DNA of 36,646 bases, from assembly GCA_025966365.1 (NCBI GenBank), contig JAICWV010000017.1, forward strand, positions 1 to 36,646, in the 5' to 3' direction. The translations under genes were made by a program, and so were the position numbers. How positions within the stretch are numbered: the first letter of the stretch is position 1; each line of letters begins with the position of its first letter. Below are positions 8,443 through 17,810 of this stretch, piece after piece. The notes under the pieces were generated by a model. It saw only the letters and a list, made by a program, of their open reading frames with translations. It had not been told where the DNA came from and did not search any database. The DNA comes from Chloroflexota bacterium. Its GTDB lineage: Bacteria; Chloroflexota; UBA5177.

Positions 8443-9425
8443 CCGCCCCCATCGACCTGTCAGAGATCGTCCGCGCCCGGGAGCGCATTGCTCCGGCCGC
8501 CCTGGTGACGCCGCTGCTCCCCGCCCTGGATATGGCGATGCCCGACGGCGTCGAGCTGGGACTCAAGGCCGAAAATTTGCAACGCACGGGCTCATTCAAG
8601 TTTCGGGGGGCGTACAACGCGATTGCCGGCCTGCCTCCCGACGAGCGCTCCCACGGCGTCATCACCTACTCGTCGGGCAACCACGGTCAGGCGGTCGCCG
8701 CTGCCGCGCATATGCTGGGGGTGAGGGCGGTCGTGGTGATGCCGGAAGATGCCATCCCGATCAAGGTACGGCTGACGCGTGAATGGGGAGCGGAGGTCGA
8801 GTTTGCCGGGCGCACCTCACTGTCCCGGGAGCAGCGGGCACGTGAGCTGGCCGAGACCCACGGCTACACGGTTATCCCGCCTTTCGACGACCGGCGGATT
8901 ATTGCCGGGCAGGGGACGGTCGGACTCGAGATCCTGGAGCAGCGCCCGGATGTAGAGACGGTGGTGGTGCAAGTTGGCGGCGGCGGGCTCATCTCGGGGA
9001 TCGCAACCGCGATCAAGGTGCAACGTCCGGACGTCCGCATCATCGGCGTCGAACCCGAGGGGGGCGCTGATGCTCGCGCTTCCCTCCAGTCCGGGACGCT
9101 GACAACCTGGGACAACATCGACACCGTGGCCGATGGGCTCAGGACCAGCCGCATCGGCGAGCTCAATTTCGCCACGATTCGCACCTACGTCGATGACATC
9201 GTCACCGTATCTGACGACGAGATTCTGGCCGCGGTAGGTACACTTGCCACGGCATCGAAGTTGGTCGTCGAGCCCTCGGGGGCGGTTGCGGCAGCAGGCG
9301 TGCTGACAGGCAGGGCGGGTGAGACGGGCAAGACCGTGGCCGTGATAAGCGGCGGGAATGTCGATCCGTCGCTCCTGGCCTCGGTGCTGGGGACGTCAGG
9401 GCGATCGACGGTCGGCAGCCGGTAG
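8439..9425 (+). CDS. PLP-dependent threonine/serine dehydratase (short, no ACT domain)
   Basis: This fold-type II PLP enzyme deaminates threonine to 2-oxobutyrate or serine to pyruvate. The Schiff-base lysine is K54 in GSFKFRGAYN. SGNHGQAV (about 79-86) grips the substrate, and GGGGLISG is the phosphate loop. At 328 residues it lacks the C-terminal regulatory ACT domain of biosynthetic IlvA. It therefore resembles the catabolic TdcB type, and serine racemase or hydroxyaspartate ammonia-lyase cannot be ruled out from sequence. It overlaps mrp by four bases and is followed within about 15 bases by mobA. Confidence 0.9.
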   Translation: MTAPIDLSEIVRARERIAPAALVTPLLPALDMAMPDGVELGLKAENLQRTGSFKFRGAYNAIAGLPPDERSHGVITYSSGNHGQAVAAAAHMLGVRAVVVMPEDAIPIKVRLTREWGAEVEFAGRTSLSREQRARELAETHGYTVIPPFDDRRIIAGQGTVGLEILEQRPDVETVVVQVGGGGLISGIATAIKVQRPDVRIIGVEPEGGADARASLQSGTLTTWDNIDTVADGLRTSRIGELNFATIRTYVDDIVTVSDDEILAAVGTLATASKLVVEPSGAVAAAGVLTGRAGETGKTVAVISGGNVDPSLLASVLGTSGRSTVGSR

Positions 9426-9439
9426 CGATTTCGAGCATC

Positions 9440-10024
9440 GTGCTCTGCGGTGGCTCCAGCCGCCGTATGGGACGCGACAAGGCGCAGCTCAGTCTGGGAA
9501 GGATAACTCTCCTGGACCGCACTGTCCGCGAGCTGCGCACCATCAGCGAGGAGGTCCTGGTGGTGGGACGTGCCACCTGCATGACGGACGTGCGTTCGCT
9601 AACCGACGAGATGCCGGGTAGCGGTCCTGCTGGAGGTCTGATCACCGGACTGCGTGCGGCGCGCTTGCCGCTGTGCCTGACGGTGGCCTGCGATCATCCC
9701 TTTCTCGACGCCGAGGTGCTCCTGTCACTGGCCCATCTCATCCCCGGCTTCGACGCAGTGGTGCCGCGCAAGGGAGCAGACCCACAGCCGCTCCACGCCG
9801 TCTATCGTCGCGACACCCTGCCCGCGGCCGAAGACTATTTCTCGCGTGGCGGACGCTCTCTGCGGGGTTTGCTGGACGGGCTCCACGTGCGCTGGGTGTC
9901 TGAAGCGGAGATGACGCGCATCGATCCCTCCGGCCGGTCTCTCATAAATGTCAATACGCCGGAGGAATGGGAGCGGGCCGCGACCAGAACGGAAGGCACC
10001 GTGCCCTGGGAGAAGGCCCGGTGA
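9440..10024 (+). CDS. mobA: MobA, molybdenum cofactor guanylyltransferase
   Basis: The protein is a nucleotidyltransferase that attaches GMP to molybdopterin to form the guanine-dinucleotide cofactor of DMSO-reductase-type enzymes. Motifs are CGGSSRRMGRDKA at residues 3-15 (family LAGGxSxRMGxDKA), VACDHPFL for the metal aspartate, PLHAVYRR, and INVNTPEEW near the end. The start is uncertain. GTG 9440 falls only two residues before the glycine-rich loop and has no clear ribosome site. The frame stays open upstream (VAISSIVLCGG) without ATG, GTG or TTG, so an ATT start at 9428 or coupling to the dehydratase is possible. No molybdoenzyme is in the window. Confidence 0.88.
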   Translation: MLCGGSSRRMGRDKAQLSLGRITLLDRTVRELRTISEEVLVVGRATCMTDVRSLTDEMPGSGPAGGLITGLRAARLPLCLTVACDHPFLDAEVLLSLAHLIPGFDAVVPRKGADPQPLHAVYRRDTLPAAEDYFSRGGRSLRGLLDGLHVRWVSEAEMTRIDPSGRSLINVNTPEEWERAATRTEGTVPWEKAR

Positions 10025-10075
10025 TCCATCCGTGGCAGCATAGGACAGCAGGCAAGCGCCAGAACGGAGCGGCAC

Positions 10076-11218
10076 GTGGGTAACGGAGTCAAAGTCTTTT
10101 CGATCGGCGGCATTGGCATTTATGTCAATTGGAGCTGGATCATCGCCATTGCCATCGTGACCTGGTCGGTGGGCGATTTCTTCCATGTCACCTACCCTTC
10201 CTGGTCAACCGGCACCGCCTACGCACTGGGCCTCCTTTCCGGCGTTCTCCTTTTCGTCACCGTTCTCATTCACGAGCTCGCCCACTCCTTCACGGCCCGG
10301 GCCAACGGACTGCCCGTCAACACCATCACCCTCTTCATCTTCGGCGGCGTGTCCAATCTGACGCGCGAGCCGCAGACGCCCCGGATCGAGTTCCTGGTCG
10401 CCATCGCCGGCCCGCTGATGAGCCTGGTTCTGTCGGGCATCTTTTATGTCCTCTACATCGCTCTACACGGCGGTCCCACCGAAGTCACCGCGGTCCTCGG
10501 CTATCTGGCCTCGGTCAACCTCATCCTGGCGATCTTCAACCTGATCCCCGGGTTTCCGCTTGACGGTGGGCGGGTACTGCGGTCGATCGTGTGGGCGATC
10601 ACCGGCAATCTCCGCCGCGCCACCCATATCGCCAGCAACATTGGAGACGGGTTCGGCTATCTGTTCATCGTGGCGGGTCTCCTGGAGGCCTTCGTCGGGG
10701 GGGACGTGATCGCCGGAATCTGGCTGGCATTTATCGGATGGTTCCTGCACAACGCTGCCACCGCCAGCTACCAGCAGGCTGTGATGGACCGCGTCCTTAT
10801 CGGAGTGGAGGTTCGCAACGTCATGGACCCGGCGCCGGCGGGAGTCGGCCCCAGTCTCACCATCCAGGAGGCAGTGGAGGGACATATGATGACCCGCGGC
10901 ACTCGCGCGCTGCCCGTGAACGGGCCGGATGGCAGCCTTCTCGGTCTCCTCACTCTCAGCGATGTGCAACAGGTCCCGCGGGACGACTGGGCCACCACGC
11001 CGGCGAGCAAGGTCATGACCTCGTTGGACCACCTCCAGACCACCACCCCGGACGCCGGTCTGCGCGAAGCCCTGGCGGCCATGGCGGAGCACAATTACAA
11101 CCAGCTACCGGTGGTCTCCAACGGCCGGGTGGTCGGTATCCTCAACCGCGGGCACGTCCTGCAGTGGATCCACCTGCGCGAGGCCCTGGCGCAAAAGCAA
11201 GAAGCCGGGAAGAGTTAA
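10076..11218 (+). CDS. Site-2 protease family (M50) membrane metalloprotease with two CBS domains
   Basis: The 380-residue protein is a polytopic intramembrane zinc protease. The N-terminal part has about six hydrophobic segments, with HELAH (residues 66-70) giving two zinc histidines and the catalytic glutamate, and NLIPGFPLDGGR (about 155-166) giving the aspartate ligand. The C-terminal half (about 245-370) is a tandem CBS pair (VRNVMDPAP..., ASKVMTSLD...), which in this subgroup senses adenine nucleotides. Such proteases cut membrane-anchored regulators, but the substrate here is unknown. GGAG seven bases before GTG 10076 supports the start. Its stop overlaps the convergent peroxiredoxin stop by four bases. 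Confidence 0.93.
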   Translation: MGNGVKVFSIGGIGIYVNWSWIIAIAIVTWSVGDFFHVTYPSWSTGTAYALGLLSGVLLFVTVLIHELAHSFTARANGLPVNTITLFIFGGVSNLTREPQTPRIEFLVAIAGPLMSLVLSGIFYVLYIALHGGPTEVTAVLGYLASVNLILAIFNLIPGFPLDGGRVLRSIVWAITGNLRRATHIASNIGDGFGYLFIVAGLLEAFVGGDVIAGIWLAFIGWFLHNAATASYQQAVMDRVLIGVEVRNVMDPAPAGVGPSLTIQEAVEGHMMTRGTRALPVNGPDGSLLGLLTLSDVQQVPRDDWATTPASKVMTSLDHLQTTTPDAGLREALAAMAEHNYNQLPVVSNGRVVGILNRGHVLQWIHLREALAQKQEAGKS

Positions 11219-11721
11219 ACCTCTCCAGCAGCAGGCAGGGCCGCAACCGCCGTCAATATTTCCGGGATCGGGGGCAGGCCGCCGGAGTCTGCGCCATACC
11301 AGGCATAGCGCACGGTCCGCGCGGCATCGATGACGAAGGCTGACCTGGTATGGACGTTCCGGATCAGACCCGAGGCGCGCGAAGGAATTCCATATGCCGC
11401 CATGATCTCGCGATTGGCGTCGCTGAGCATGGGGAAGGAGATGCCGAGCTCTCCTGCCCAGACACGGTGGCAATACGGACTATCGCTGCTCAGAGTCGCT
11501 ACCTCGACGTTCTCACGGCGAAACTCACCGTATGCGTCCCGAAACTGGGACACCTGATTCCGTCAGCCGCCGGTGAAGTCCAGCACGTACGAGGTCAAGA
11601 CCACCCCCCGGTTGCCTGCGAGCAGTGCACCCAGGTCAAGCTGGACGATCTCTCCTTCACGCGCCGCCATCACTGTGAAATCGGGCGCGGCGTCGCCGGG
11701 CCGCAGCAGCGTCTTTTCCAT
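11215..11721 (-). CDS. Selenocysteine-containing peroxiredoxin (AhpC/TSA family), UGA at codon 53
   Basis: Translated from ATG 11721 the frame reads MEKTLLRPGDAAPDFTVMAA..., then LDFTGG, an in-frame TGA (11563-11565), then RNQVSQFRDAYGEF and on to TAA: 168 residues counting the UGA. A peroxiredoxin has its peroxidatic cysteine at exactly this place (DFTxxC.xQ..xFRD), so UGA stands for Sec. A second thiol in SDSPYCHRVWAGELG may resolve the selenenic acid. Downstream LSDANREIMAAYGI and the strand RSAFVIDAARTVRYAWYG complete the thioredoxin fold. AGGAGG seven bases before the ATG is a strong site, and no frameshift is needed. Ordinary gene calling would keep only the part after the UGA. It should reduce hydroperoxides. 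It follows the gamma-CA-like gene by 21 bases in the same operon. Confidence 0.87.
11534..11553 (-). promoter_or_regulatory. Bacterial SECIS hairpin for UGA recoding
   Basis: On the minus strand, nine bases after the TGA, GTGTCCC pairs with GGGACGC (seven pairs, one G-U) around the six-base loop AGTTTC. The loop starts 16 bases after the UGA and has G as its second base. Both fit the published bSECIS rules: a loop at 16-37 bases with a G among its first two bases. SelB would bind this hairpin and deliver Sec-tRNA. Confidence 0.78.
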
Positions 11722-11742
11722 CGCAGGCTCCTCCTTCCACCT

Positions 11743-12282
11743 TCATACGTCGGCCGTAACATGCTCCAGTCCGGCGGATCGATATCTCGCCGCCAGCCGC
11801 ACGTAATACTCCGCGCTCACCTCTATCCACTGCCTGGCCGGGCCCTCCAGCACTTTCTTGACCCGCGCGGGCGAGCCCGCCGCCACCGTGTCGGCCGGGA
11901 TCTGACCGCGCTCCAACACCACGCTTCCCGCGGCTACCAGGGCCCGAGGGCCTATATGGGCGTGGTTGAGGACAATCGCGCCCATGCCGATCAGGGCCCC
12001 ATCCTCGACCTCGCAGCCTTCCAGCAGCGCCCCGTGCCCGATGGTGACTCCGCGGCCCACGGTTGTCCCACGCCCGAGAGCGACGTGAATGACCGTGTTG
12101 TCCTGCACGCTGGTCCGTGCGCCAATCACGATTCCGTGCTCGCCGTGGTCGGCACGGAGCACGGCGCCATACCAGACGCTCGCCTCCTCCTCAACCACCA
12201 CGTTGCCGATGAGCACGGCCGTGGGGGCGACGAACGCCGTCGGCGCCACGCGGGGTGTGAAACCGTCTAGCGACACAATCAT
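11743..12282 (-). CDS. Gamma-carbonic-anhydrase-like hexapeptide-repeat protein, third metal ligand replaced
   Basis: This 179-residue left-handed beta-helix protein belongs to the gamma-class carbonic anhydrase/YrdA/PaaY group. Hexapeptide turns run through residues 15-130 (VAPTAVLIGNVVVEEEASVW and similar), followed by a C-terminal helix with AGSPARVKKVLEG. The first two metal histidines are present: H66 in VIHVA and H83 in TIGHGA. The third, expected five residues later in the usual HGC, is E88 (LLEGC). Metal binding may be altered or the protein may act as an acyl- or CoA-enzyme partner. The ATG at 12282 has a GGATGG a few bases upstream. It is the first gene of a two-gene unit with the Sec-peroxiredoxin. 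Confidence 0.9.
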   Translation of the reverse strand: MIVSLDGFTPRVAPTAFVAPTAVLIGNVVVEEEASVWYGAVLRADHGEHGIVIGARTSVQDNTVIHVALGRGTTVGRGVTIGHGALLEGCEVEDGALIGMGAIVLNHAHIGPRALVAAGSVVLERGQIPADTVAAGSPARVKKVLEGPARQWIEVSAEYYVRLAARYRSAGLEHVTADV

Positions 12283-12348
12283 TCCATCCGGAGCCTAGCA
12301 CGGTCGTGTTACTAGAACGGGCGTGCTATTATTGAGCGGAGGAAATGT

Positions 12349-12858
12349 ATGGAAATTATCTATGGAGGCGGAGCCTCCTTCATCCTGCGGGGAAGCAAAA
12401 GCGTGTCGATCGACGGCGGTGATGCGGACATTTCCCTGTTTACCAGGCGGCAGAAGCGCGCCGCGCTGAAATTGAACGGCCCGGGTGAATACGAAGTGGG
12501 CGGGGTTCTTATCACCACGCTGGATAGCGCAGGAACACTGATGCACTCGATCACGCTCGACGATGTGAACGTGGTCCATCTCAGCGGCAGTGGGTCACTG
12601 ACGGATCGCGACCTGGCCGCGATCGGACGGACCGACGTGCTGTTGGTTCGGGCAGACGATCTGCGTGCCGCCCAGGCAGCCGTTGCCGACCTTTCGCCGC
12701 GCGTCGTGATCCCGTTCGGTACCCATGCCGCGGCGCTCGCGGCCTCGGTCGGGATCAAGAACCCGGAGCCGCAGCGGAGCTTCACCTGGAACGGGTCCGG
12801 AACGCCGCCGAAAGCCGCGCTGCTCAAGGAGCCGGGTGCTCGACGCAAAGCTGCCTGA
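12349..12858 (+). CDS. Degenerate metallo-beta-lactamase-fold protein (UlaG-like, no metal motif)
   Basis: The 169-residue protein keeps the beta-strand pattern of the Lactamase_B_3/UlaG-like family. Strands are MEIIYGGGASFILRGS, SVSIDG, then GPGEYEVGGVLITTL, HSITLDDVNVVHLSGSG, LTDRDLAAIGRTDVLLVRA and SPRVVIPFGTH. It lacks the HxHxDH loop that binds zinc, and the segment that would carry it is shortened to DADISLFTRRQKRAALKLN. It is therefore probably not a hydrolase. GGAGG seven bases before the ATG gives a clear start. TATTAT (12327-12332) may be the -10 box. It is divergent from the gamma-CA-like gene. Confidence 0.75.
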   Translation: MEIIYGGGASFILRGSKSVSIDGGDADISLFTRRQKRAALKLNGPGEYEVGGVLITTLDSAGTLMHSITLDDVNVVHLSGSGSLTDRDLAAIGRTDVLLVRADDLRAAQAAVADLSPRVVIPFGTHAAALAASVGIKNPEPQRSFTWNGSGTPPKAALLKEPGARRKAA

Positions 12859-13017
12859 GCACGTTCCGGTACGTTCTTTCCGGTGTAGCCACGCCCGACG
12901 GATTTGGCGGGGAGGTCCGCGCGGTCAGCGAAACTGGACAATCTCGAGCGTGTCCGAGGCACGTCTGGGCCGCTCCTGAGTGAGTCGCGTTCGCACGCGC
13001 CGTTTCACTTCACGACG

Positions 13018-13026
13018 TGATATGAT
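13018..13026 (+). promoter_or_regulatory. Possible extended -10 promoter for the 617-residue secreted protein
   Basis: TGATATGAT is an extended -10 (TGnTATgAT) about 86 bases before the ATG at 13112. No convincing -35 is seen, which extended -10 promoters tolerate. The 250 bases between 12859 and 13111 hold nothing else I can recognise. Confidence 0.35.
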
Positions 13027-13111
13027 GCGCCCATACAAAATCCTGATCGCGTCGCACGGTCAGGGAACACGCGTACGCTGAACCGCTGCGTCCAAAGGAA
13101 GGGAGCCTGTG

Positions 13112-14965
13112 ATGACCTGCCATGTCGTTCGTCGCGCCGGTGCCGCCGTCGTGGTCTTTGTGCTCCTTGGCGCGATCACCATGCAGCCCAGACATTCCGG
13201 CGCCAATGCTGCCTCGCTCCACGGGCCGGCACCGGCCAGGACTTGCAAGACGGTCAAGAAGCACGGCAAGAAGACGAAGGTCTGTAAGACCGTCAACGAA
13301 AATAGCCAGGCAACTTCACTGGCAGCAGCACTCGCCCGCGGCGGAAGTGATACTGCCCGCTATGCCGCCCTGCTTCAGATCATGAAGGCACTGCGCATCA
13401 CGGTGTTCAATGCCGACAGCGGCAAGTCCATTGTCGCCGGCTCTTCAAAAATGCCTGCCGGGTCTGAAGTACCGGACGTCCTGCTGAAGACGCTTGCCGG
13501 CCAGTACGGAAGCCATGAAGGAGTCAGTCTAGACGGGCTTGGGGTGGAGGTAAGCGCGCTGATCGTCAAGAACACCCTGGCTCCCCTCACCGGCACCCAG
13601 ACTTGGGGAATTCTCCAGGAGGCGGTGAAGGAGGCGAAGGCGGCTCCGACCGCCGGCTACTCACTGGATCCACTGCTGCTCTATCACCTGGGACTCGACG
13701 ATCCAACACCCATCGATCTCTCCAGCACAGCGCCGGCCGGCTCGGTACAGCTGGACGCCGTCCAGAGCTTCCTCATCCTCTATGACCTGGCGGTTGGTCT
13801 TCCTCAGCCAACCAGCGCGCGGCGAGCCAATTTCGTCGCCGCGGACAGTGGTCCGTGTACCTGGCACGGGAAGACCACGAACCAGCCGGCGAAGGTGGGC
13901 GGCTCCTTCCTGAAAGCGGCCAGGACCTGGGTTCAGAACAATCCCATCTGGCCCTCGAATGACGGCATCGACCCGAGTGACGCGGCGGTGATTGACGTCC
14001 TGAGTGGGCTGAGCGGGGGGATCAAATCGATCCAGAATGCCATCAACATCGTGGCGATGTTCATCATCGAGCATGGGCTGCAGGTCGACACCACCCCGGA
14101 CACCGCTACCACATCACGGACGCACTACGGCCCTCCGCACGCCACCTCGAACGGGGATGCAGCCGGGAAGGTGCTGACGTTCAAGATCCGCGTCTCGATG
14201 AAAGATGAGTTCCCGGATGCCCTGCGCAACTGCGTTTCCCGCGTCATGACCATCCCCAGGCAGGGGGTCTTGGCCAACATCCCCGTGAAGTGGTCGAGCG
14301 TGGCGTACGGGACCGACGATATGGGGAACGGCACGGTGATCGGGATGGACAAGTACGGGACGAGTACTTCCGATGCTCAGACCAATGCCGGTGGTGAAGC
14401 CAGCTTCACGTTCACCCCGAATACGGAGGTCTTTCCCGGCATGGGCAAAGAGGTGGAGTCTCCGCCTGGCGAACTGTACGCCCAGCCGCAAGTGGAGTCG
14501 ATCTTTGGACCGGGGGTGGCGAAGGTGATCGAGTACACCCTGAGCGGCCTGCACCGCACCACCTTCCCCTGGGTCGTCTCCTACCACCAGCCGCGTGGCT
14601 TCCAGTTTTCCGGGCTCTCTTCTCAGGTACACACAACATTGGGAGTTGACACAACAGATACTGTTACCTTGCAGGGGCATTACTGCGGGAGCGACCCGTA
14701 TGGTGGGGACTGGCAAATCACGCAGAACACAGTCATCGTGTCGGGCGGAAAGACAGAGACGGGCGGCGGCACTTTCGCCTGGAACTTCAAAACCGACACC
14801 ACGGCCCCTCTATACGGGTACTTCCTCGAGCTGGTACCTGGTCCAAATCCTCAGATGAAGATGACGACGAAGGCAGCACCCAATATTGCGCCCGCCGTCC
14901 AGACGACGATGGGCCCCATTACCGAGGACAAAGACTGCCCGGATAACAGCGCCACCTCTCCATAA
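13112..14965 (+). CDS. Secreted protein of unknown function (617 residues)
   Basis: I do not recognise the family. A signal peptide (MTCHVVRRAGAAVVVFVLLGAITM...) is followed by a basic Cys pair repeat (CKTVKKHGKKTKVCKTV, about residues 48-64). Then comes a helical, Ala/Leu-rich middle (about 70-330). A second half rich in beta strands, Gly and Thr has SEASFTFTP-like phrases (GGEASFTFTPNTEVFPGMGK) reminiscent of Ig-like folds. Cys residues in GPCTWHGK, LRNCVSRV, HYCGSDPYGG and KDCPDNS suggest disulfides in an exported protein. There is no obvious anchor. ATG 13112 has GGGAG six bases upstream; GTG 13109 is one codon earlier. It ends about 100 bases before the groES promoter but has no visible link to it. 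Confidence 0.72.
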   Translation: MTCHVVRRAGAAVVVFVLLGAITMQPRHSGANAASLHGPAPARTCKTVKKHGKKTKVCKTVNENSQATSLAAALARGGSDTARYAALLQIMKALRITVFNADSGKSIVAGSSKMPAGSEVPDVLLKTLAGQYGSHEGVSLDGLGVEVSALIVKNTLAPLTGTQTWGILQEAVKEAKAAPTAGYSLDPLLLYHLGLDDPTPIDLSSTAPAGSVQLDAVQSFLILYDLAVGLPQPTSARRANFVAADSGPCTWHGKTTNQPAKVGGSFLKAARTWVQNNPIWPSNDGIDPSDAAVIDVLSGLSGGIKSIQNAINIVAMFIIEHGLQVDTTPDTATTSRTHYGPPHATSNGDAAGKVLTFKIRVSMKDEFPDALRNCVSRVMTIPRQGVLANIPVKWSSVAYGTDDMGNGTVIGMDKYGTSTSDAQTNAGGEASFTFTPNTEVFPGMGKEVESPPGELYAQPQVESIFGPGVAKVIEYTLSGLHRTTFPWVVSYHQPRGFQFSGLSSQVHTTLGVDTTDTVTLQGHYCGSDPYGGDWQITQNTVIVSGGKTETGGGTFAWNFKTDTTAPLYGYFLELVPGPNPQMKMTTKAAPNIAPAVQTTMGPITEDKDCPDNSATSP

Positions 14966-15064
14966 GCAGTGAGCCGGGCCGGCCCGAACCGGACCGGGAA
15001 TCTGGAAGACCCGCTGCCGAACCACGTTTTCGCGGGCATGGTGGACGCGCCGCTTTCACCCCCC

Positions 15065-15093
15065 TTGCCTTGATTCCCCCTGCTGGGTACAAT
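15065..15093 (+). promoter_or_regulatory. Vegetative-type promoter of groESL
   Basis: TTGCCT (15065-15070) and TACAAT (15088-15093) are separated by exactly 17 bases. The predicted start of transcription is about 15100, so the CIRCE operator begins at the start point, the usual place for HrcA repression. Confidence 0.75.
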
Positions 15094-15103
15094 GGCAGTG
15101 GTA

Positions 15104-15130
15104 TTAGCACTCTCGGTGTGAGAGTGCTAA
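15104..15130 (+). promoter_or_regulatory. CIRCE operator (HrcA binding site)
   Basis: TTAGCACTC, nine bases, then GAGTGCTAA: a perfect match to the CIRCE consensus on both arms. HrcA should repress groESL here and release it on heat stress. hrcA is not in the window. Confidence 0.98.
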
Positions 15131-15163
15131 CGCACGATAGAGACCATAGCAGGAGGCAGTTCG

Positions 15164-15475
15164 TTGGCTACACAGACCAAAACGAAGGTCAAGATCGAGC
15201 CGCTGGCCGACCGCGTTGTCGTCAAGCCCGCCGAGGCTGAGACACAGCGGCCAAGTGGCATTTACGTGGCGGACACCGCCAAGGAGAAGCCCCAGAAGGG
15301 GACGGTTCTCGCGGTCGGTCCCGGCCGCTGGGAAGAGGGACAGCTCGAGCCCATGAGCGTTCAGGTCGGAGACGAGGTGCTGTTCGCGAAGTATGCCGGC
15401 ACCGATATCCGGTTGGACGACGAGGACGTGCTCATTCTGAGCCAGAAAGACATTCTGGCCAAGGTCAACGGCTAG
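15164..15475 (+). CDS. groES: GroES co-chaperonin
   Basis: GroES is the 103-residue lid of the chaperonin chamber, forming a heptamer. It has the family order [17 protein letters not shown], then the mobile-loop region [44 protein letters not shown] and the terminal [13 protein letters not shown]. The mobile loop here reads SGIYV where SGIVLP is common. The start is TTG at 15164, with AGGAGG seven bases upstream; no ATG lies at the right place. It is first in a CIRCE-controlled operon with groEL 18 bases behind. Confidence 0.97.
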   Translation: MATQTKTKVKIEPLADRVVVKPAEAETQRPSGIYVADTAKEKPQKGTVLAVGPGRWEEGQLEPMSVQVGDEVLFAKYAGTDIRLDDEDVLILSQKDILAKVNG

Positions 15476-17101
<1,626 letters not shown>

Positions 17102-17120
17102 ACCGACTCAGGTACATAAA

Positions 17121-17150
17121 GAAGAGGCCCGGAGTGATCCGGGCCTCTTC
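17121..17150 (+). terminator. Terminator after groESL
   Basis: GAAGAGGCCCGGA pairs perfectly with TCCGGGCCTCTTC around a GTGA loop (13 pairs), 19 bases after the groEL stop. The trailing T-tract is weak (CCCCTATAAGG follows), so termination may be partial. Confidence 0.8.
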
Positions 17151-17810
17151 CCCTATAAGGAGCCGTATATTGGCAGTTCTTCTTGCTGTGACTGGTCCCA
17201 ATCGCTCCTTCCGTCCCAATCCCGTCCCAATTCTTTGGATCGGACACGCCGCCTTGGCGGCGCTAGTACAGAGGCCGGGAAGAGGGTGGAAAGACGGCCG
17301 ACGGACTCGCCGGACGACGTGAGTGGAAACAGAACGTGCCCAGACCGCCGGACGTGATCGAAGCGAGAATCCAGGCCAGTGAAGTTCGAGGGGTCCGCGT
17401 GCCCGCTCCGTGTGATTTCACCTCGCAAGCCCGTCCGGGAGCCGTTGCTGGAAACTGGGACAGACTAGGACCGAGCAGGGGGTCCTTCGGCTGGTCATGA
17501 CCGGGCTGCCCTGTTCGTCTTGATCCGGGACTCGGACGTTCCGTCCCGAATCGTGATTCCCAGCAGGACACAGCAAAGCCCAGCACGCCCCTCCCTCTTT
17601 ACCAGCGGCTCTGCCCCCGTCGCACCGGCCAGCGTGCCCTCAGCGGCGACGAGCCTGTGAAGCAGATCACTGACGTAGCGAAGTGCCGGCACTAGAATGT
17701 GAGCCACTTGCGTCAGCGAGTTGCGAGGGCAGCGACGTGAACGATGAGCTTGGCGAGCGCCTCTCGCACCTGCAGCGGCCTCCGGGTCGCGTTCGTGGAA
17801 GGTGAAGTTT
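17151..17810. other. 660-bp stretch without a credible gene
   Basis: Short frames exist on both strands, but none has a ribosome site with a recognisable protein. Three direct copies of GTCCCAAT (17195-17202, 17213-17220, 17224-17231) are the only clear repeat. The stretch may be decayed sequence; a minus-strand fragment around 17500-17730 has helix-like composition but no family I can name. Confidence 0.5.

Noticed and set aside
11215-11553. Reading the peroxiredoxin as a pseudogene or as a fragment starting at 11553
   Set aside because: There is no second lesion, the UGA falls exactly at the peroxidatic Cys column, a SECIS-like hairpin follows, and the upstream half has a strong ribosome site.
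13022-13081. 19-codon frame beginning MMRPYKILIASH before the 617-residue gene
   Set aside because: It overlaps the likely -10 box and has no ribosome site, so it is probably chance.
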